Shown here: positions 61,801 through 64,000 of the stretch, in pieces
Layout of the letters: every line of letters starts with the position of its first letter
Numbering within the stretch: the first letter of the stretch is position 1
The notes under the pieces: model-generated
Told to the model about the DNA's origin: nothing
Database searches by the model: none
What the model saw: only the letters and a program-made list of their open reading frames with translations
DNA from: Owenia fusiformis
Lineage: Eukaryota; Annelida; Polychaeta; Sabellida; Oweniidae
Reading direction: 5' to 3'
NCBI GenBank assembly: GCA_903813345.2
Contig: CAIIXF020000009.1
Location: forward strand, 7,310,030 to 7,374,029
Length of the DNA: 64,000 nucleotides
Program-made: the position numbers and the translations under genes

Positions 61801-63829
61801 TTACATACCTGCCCTGCACATAAACACCTTATCTAGGTCAGCTATACAAGTCACAGGATCTGCACTACTAGAGGCTCCCGTGCACATAGGCATACAAGCT
61901 ACATATAAGTGACTACATTTACATACCTGCCCTGCACAAGAACACCTTATCTAGGTCAGTTATACAAGTCACAGGATCTGCACTACTAGAGGCTCCCGTG
62001 CACATAGGCATACAAGCTACACATACAAGCTTCATATAAGTGACTACATGTACATACCTGCCCTGCACATGAACACCTTATCTAGGTCAGTTATACAAGT
62101 CACAGGATCTGCACTACTAGAGGCTCCCGTGCACATAGGCATACAAGCTACACATACAAGCTACATATAAGTGACTACATTTACATACCTGCCCTGCACA
62201 TGAACACCTTATCTAGGTCAGCTATACAAGTCACAGGATCTGCACTACTAGAGGCTCCCGTGCACATAGGCATACACTCTCTGCTAACATTCTGTTCAGT
62301 GCAACATTCTACAACATAACATATAACAAACTTCTTTAATAATTCTTTTTAATTGCTTTTAGCCAAAACAAACGGACTATTTGCGTCATACGACAAACTG
62401 TGCACATTTGCATTAATATTAACTTTTTTAATAATGAATATGATTATACGTATTAGAAGTGCAGAAAGAAACAAATAAAAACAAGGCATTAATATGCAAA
62501 ATGTCACCACATGCCATTTGTTACAGATGCTGAATTGAATGCTGACTGCCGGATGCCAATCGTCTTCAAAAAAAGTTGGAGACCATAACAAAATGTCACC
62601 GACTATTCTGGGTCGCTCTATCAGTACAAAACTGGTCTTCTTAGAGGCCCGGTGATAATTTACAATATGTACAATTAATAAAAACACATACAAATATATG
62701 TATTAACAAGAATTCAAATGTATTTAAGGAAGCTCTAATTACAAGGATTATATTAGCAAATTTCAAAATGTAAGTAATATAAAAATCAACTTTCTCAAAG
62801 CATTATATATATTACTTCTCTTTAAAAGGAAACACTTTTAATACAACATTGCTTATATTAGTTAATAACATTTGCATAATATAACTACAAAAGGAAAATA
62901 TTTTCATGTAATACGTATGAAGACAATGAAACCGTGCTCTTATTCTTTAAATAAAACAGGCTTATACTAAACTTATTCTAAGTCCTTGATTACTTTAACT
63001 ACCACTTTACCAAAATTGTTCAAAATGATATAAGCTGTTTCCAGCTGATTTATGAAGTCATCTGCCATGGCAATGTCTTCTGGGCTGAGATCTGGCAAAT
63101 TTAAGACCATAAATGCTATAACAAGATGACTGAAAAATATAGTACTTTTAATTGGAGCAATAAAAACACAGTGATCAAGTGGTTTACTGAACACCAGAGG
63201 AAATTTCAGATCGCAGTCATTGGAGCTACGTATACATGTCTTCTGGGTTGAGATACGACAAATTTAAGACCATATATGCTATAACTAAGGTGACTACAAA
63301 ATGCAATAAAAACACAGTGATCAAGTGGTTTACTTGACACCAGAGGAAATTTCAGATTGCAGTCATTGGAACAATTGAACATATGTATACTTAACTTCAT
63401 CTCATACACAAAAGAAATCGAGACTATTTCATCATAAATTAAAGTTACTTCGAAATTAGAGGACTTAGTCAGCATTAATTGTGCAACCCCAATAACAAGG
63501 CACTAACATGCAAAATGTCACAACCTGTTATTTGTTACAGATGCTGACCATCGAATACCAAATGCCAACCACAAAACACCATCCACAAAAAAGTTGGAGA
63601 TTATTACAATATGTCACCACTTCTGGTGGTGACATAAAACACCACTGGTGTTTGAGGGAAAAGTTTCATGCATGATGTTGACATACAAATTATTCAATTG
63701 AAGTAAATAAACACCATGCGAAAGCAATTAATTATTATCTTATATTACAGGGGCCAGGGTACAGGGATAGCTTATAACATTACCTTCAACATTTACATTC
63801 ACTGGAACAAAACGGCTTATACTTATATA
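51361..63829 (-). CDS. DB-module / fibronectin III / Ig transmembrane receptor, 5' end outside window
   Basis: Exons in order: 63829-63784, 62308-62189, 61176-61033, 60695-60541, 60230-60101, 59246-58998, 58676-58374, 57772-57569, 57048-56893, 56213-56050, 55621-55495, 54642-54491, 53980-53812, 52883-52793, 52040-51950, 51627-51361. They total 2568 bp, 855 residues plus stop, in one frame with consistent phases. Domain order (window residues): DB 16-103, FN3 104-198, Ig 199-281, Ig 282-382, DB 390-502, FN3 503-599, FN3 600-706, membrane span about 712-735, tail to 855. The DB modules carry the family hallmark: CC, spaced Cys, then DGRNHTKCC or DNRDHSECC. This is known from nematode DB proteins, including the Ig/FN3-containing igdb genes. 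It is likely a cell-surface adhesion or signalling receptor. The tail has two NPxY motifs. The first exon listed is the least certain. The N-terminus is not visible. Confidence 0.9.
53165..53800 (-). repeat. 38-bp minisatellite carrying copies of a donor site
   Basis: Units read AAAGTGTCCCATTTTTATTTGC with CCACCCTGTATAGTAC in varying numbers. Three units also contain the exon 13 end and donor (minus AAGCTG|GTATGT). Their exon-end positions are 53296, 53392 and 53641; the real donor is at 53812. Confidence 0.85.
53812..54642 (-). other. Third fibronectin III domain, two exons
   Basis: Exons 54642-54491 and 53980-53812 encode VPSYPKNLQCALVNATAVKC, then HYSLYYK and ELYTFYVAAWSS. This is a typical FN3 sheet split by one intron. 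The last residues link to the membrane span. Confidence 0.8.
54003..54215 (-). repeat. Short AGTGAACACCTCTCTC repeat
   Basis: About ten units of TAGTGAACACCTCTCTC lie in the intron inside the third FN3 domain. Inverted-sense relatives (AGAGAGGTGTTCTC) lie at 61435-61540. Confidence 0.8.
55187..55462. mobile_element. GGCCCTCGGTCCAATATTTC element, copy 2, inverted
   Basis: Inverse of 42693-42958 over about 250 bp. Its end is a near-perfect hairpin (ATATTGGACCGAAGGCCC and CTCGGTCCAATATTTC). It stops 33 bp from the exon at 55495-55621. Confidence 0.75.
55495..56213 (-). other. Second fibronectin III domain, two exons
   Basis: Exons 56213-56050 and 55621-55495 encode IPSPPRFVTARL, MVIRWGPPSKNPD and KLYTVFVLATNHHGSS, which are FN3 hallmarks (PxPP start, Trp core, Tyr-x-x-x-V strand). 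Confidence 0.85.
55663..55835. mobile_element. GATCTCCCCAG MITE, copy 2
   Basis: CTCCCCAGCATTAAAGCAAG through AATGAGAATAT, opposite in orientation to 48809-48988. Confidence 0.6.
56656..56835. mobile_element. CAGGCCCGTAGCCAG-family MITE
   Basis: CAGGCCTGTTGCCAGG at the left, then a C-run and CTGGCTACATG at the right. It ends about 60 bp from the exon at 56893-57048. Confidence 0.65.
56893..57772 (-). other. Second DB module, two exons
   Basis: Exon 57772-57569 encodes ACCESKGVQAHCMPACSF and CINDLTKMIQCAA. Exon 57048-56893 encodes GRNHTKCCVEKKVDKTCHP and DIIDCMEEGH. The CC-x6-C-x3-C and D-G-R-[DN]-H-x-x-CC spacing is that of the DB domain. The split inside the hallmark DGR codon is the same in the first DB module, so the two arose by exon-pair duplication. 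Confidence 0.85.
57771..58130 (-). repeat. 45-bp repeat carrying a splice acceptor in every unit
   Basis: Eight exact-period units each read, on the minus strand, TCTCTGATTTCAG then CCCCATTATTTGACCATGAC. The proximal unit is the real acceptor of the DB exon. Possible exon starts are 57772, 57817, 57862, 57907, 57952, 57997, 58042 and 58087. All keep the frame (15 codons per unit, no stop), and each unit supplies a TTGAC branch-like site about 34 nt before the next AG. Confidence 0.92.
58374..58676 (-). other. Second Ig domain, single exon
   Basis: One 303-bp phase 1-1 exon holds LLRCDIEG, LRWLRDD and WDYGIYMCQANN, the Cys, Trp and D-x-G-x-Y-x-C of an I-set Ig fold, with several N-glycosylation sequons. 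Confidence 0.9.
58735..58995 (-). repeat. Degenerate short repeat between the Ig exons
   Basis: Copies of TGACAATGARATWTCACTTA fill the intron and run up to the donor of the first Ig exon (58998), whose plus-strand context TATCACTTACATTCG resembles the unit. Confidence 0.7.
58998..59246 (-). other. First Ig domain, single exon
   Basis: A 249-bp phase 1-1 exon with VTLECIGSGEPMPDVQW and DEAGQYECFVNN: conserved Cys, Trp and D-x-G-x-Y-x-C. Confidence 0.9.
59629..60076. mobile_element. 448-bp MITE with CTAGGGGTGAGACGA ends
   Basis: CTAGGGGTGAGACGA and TCGTCTCACCCCTAG are its ends, and the GATTCGAGTCGAA interior is repetitive. It sits in a short GTTTAGCCTACCTGTAAATACAGTACT-type repeat, so the empty site is visible. 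The duplicated bases are TAAATA (59623-59628 and 60077-60082). Confidence 0.8.
60101..60695 (-). other. First fibronectin III domain, two exons
   Basis: Exons 60695-60541 and 60230-60101 encode LPSPPMKFRVTEVG, FKWDEPVSNGD and LYEVWVVAVNTHGSS, with the same intron position as the other FN3 domains. Confidence 0.88.
61033..62308 (-). other. First DB module, two exons
   Basis: Exon 62308-62189 encodes CCTEQNVSRECMPMC and CIADLDKVFMCRA. Exon 61176-61033 encodes NRDHSECCRRRSV and SCYVEG. The Cys spacing and DNRDH-x-x-CC match the DB family. The intron contains four further copies of the 3' part of the first exon. Confidence 0.88.
61672..62280 (-). repeat. 118-131-bp tandem array copying a DB half-exon and its donor
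   Basis: Five units start (plus strand) ACATACCTGCCCTGCACA near 61672, 61803, 61921, 62052 and 62183. The last is the real exon 62308-62189. The other four each contain a 90-bp open stretch between an AG and a CAG|GTATGT donor: 61678-61767, 61809-61898, 61927-62016 and 62058-62147. Confidence 0.9.
62488..62602 (+). mobile_element. ATGTCACCAC short interspersed element
   Basis: ATATGCAAAATGTCACCACA at the left and AAAAGTTGGAGACCATAAC near the right. The closing inverse end is degenerate. Confidence 0.6.
62973..63400 (-). other. Unassigned intronic frame and local tandem duplication
   Basis: A minus frame ending at 62973 encodes LPDLSPEDIAMADDFINQL and more, about 45 plausible residues after possible AG acceptors. 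Part of the surrounding text is duplicated at 63235-63370 (GATCAAGTGGTTTACT, GAGGAAATTTCAGAT). It is not needed by the receptor frame, and no family is recognised. Confidence 0.25.
63507..63640 (+). mobile_element. ATGTCACCAC short interspersed element, near-complete
   Basis: ACATGCAAAATGTCACAACC to CTTCTGGTGGTGACATAAAA, the best-preserved copy of the family in this window. Confidence 0.7.
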
Positions 63830-64000
63830 CTGAAAGTCTAGAGTAGGAAATCTCAATAAATTGTGGAAAATTATTAAAATTGACTCAATTTTAAATTTGG
63901 ACACTAACATAGAGAAAATGTTTTGGAGATAATCAATTGTTTTCATACACATAGTAAAAATTTTAGTTAAAATAGAATACATACACCTGTCAGTCAATAA

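Noticed and set aside
1-64000. tRNA, rRNA or other structured RNA genes
   Set aside because: None recognised by eye on either strand. A covariance-model search would be decisive.

Overview
The window is animal nuclear DNA. It is AT-rich, with short exons in long GT-AG introns, no operons, and dense inverted-repeat transposons and minisatellites. The gene content fits an invertebrate bilaterian, probably marine; the phylum cannot be fixed from sequence alone. About 5 kb is coding. The rest is intron, intergenic DNA and repeats.

Three multi-exon genes can be read exon by exon, and each assembles into one continuous frame. (1) 8439-27705, minus: a complete SLC23/NCS2 membrane transporter, 13 coding exons, 630 residues. 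Its signature resembles nucleobase carriers more than vertebrate ascorbate carriers. (2) 31666-43870, plus: a complete mitochondrial dicarboxylate carrier (SLC25A10 type), 304 residues in 9 exons. Its fifth exon exists in two different copies of equal length (115 bp) and phase, so the gene probably makes two isoforms. (3) 51361-63829, minus, 5' end outside the window: a single-pass surface receptor built from DB modules, fibronectin III and Ig domains, with a cytoplasmic tail carrying two PTB-type NPxY motifs. It resembles the nematode igdb family. Genes 1 and 2 are head to head across about 4 kb; genes 2 and 3 are tail to tail. The genes are not obviously linked in function.

Region by region. 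1-8.4 kb: a 145-bp satellite interrupted by a 5.57-kb foldback transposon (2164-7732). 8.4-27.7 kb: the SLC23 gene, with a second foldback transposon (12147-15945) and several MITEs in introns. 27.7-31.7 kb: intergenic, with a palindromic TTAA element. 31.7-45.2 kb: SLC25A10, with a 5'-truncated LINE, MITEs and a 45-bp minisatellite in introns. 45.2-51.3 kb: gene-free, with MITEs. 51.3-64 kb: the receptor gene, with minisatellites in many introns.

The most unusual pattern is that tandem duplications have repeatedly swallowed exon/intron junctions. The clear cases are the acceptor of SLC23 exon 9 (2 copies), the acceptor of SLC25A10 exon 9 (2 copies), and in the receptor gene one acceptor (8 in-frame copies at 45-bp spacing) and two donors (4 and 5 copies). 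In two of these cases the extra sites stay in frame and could add repeated protein segments.
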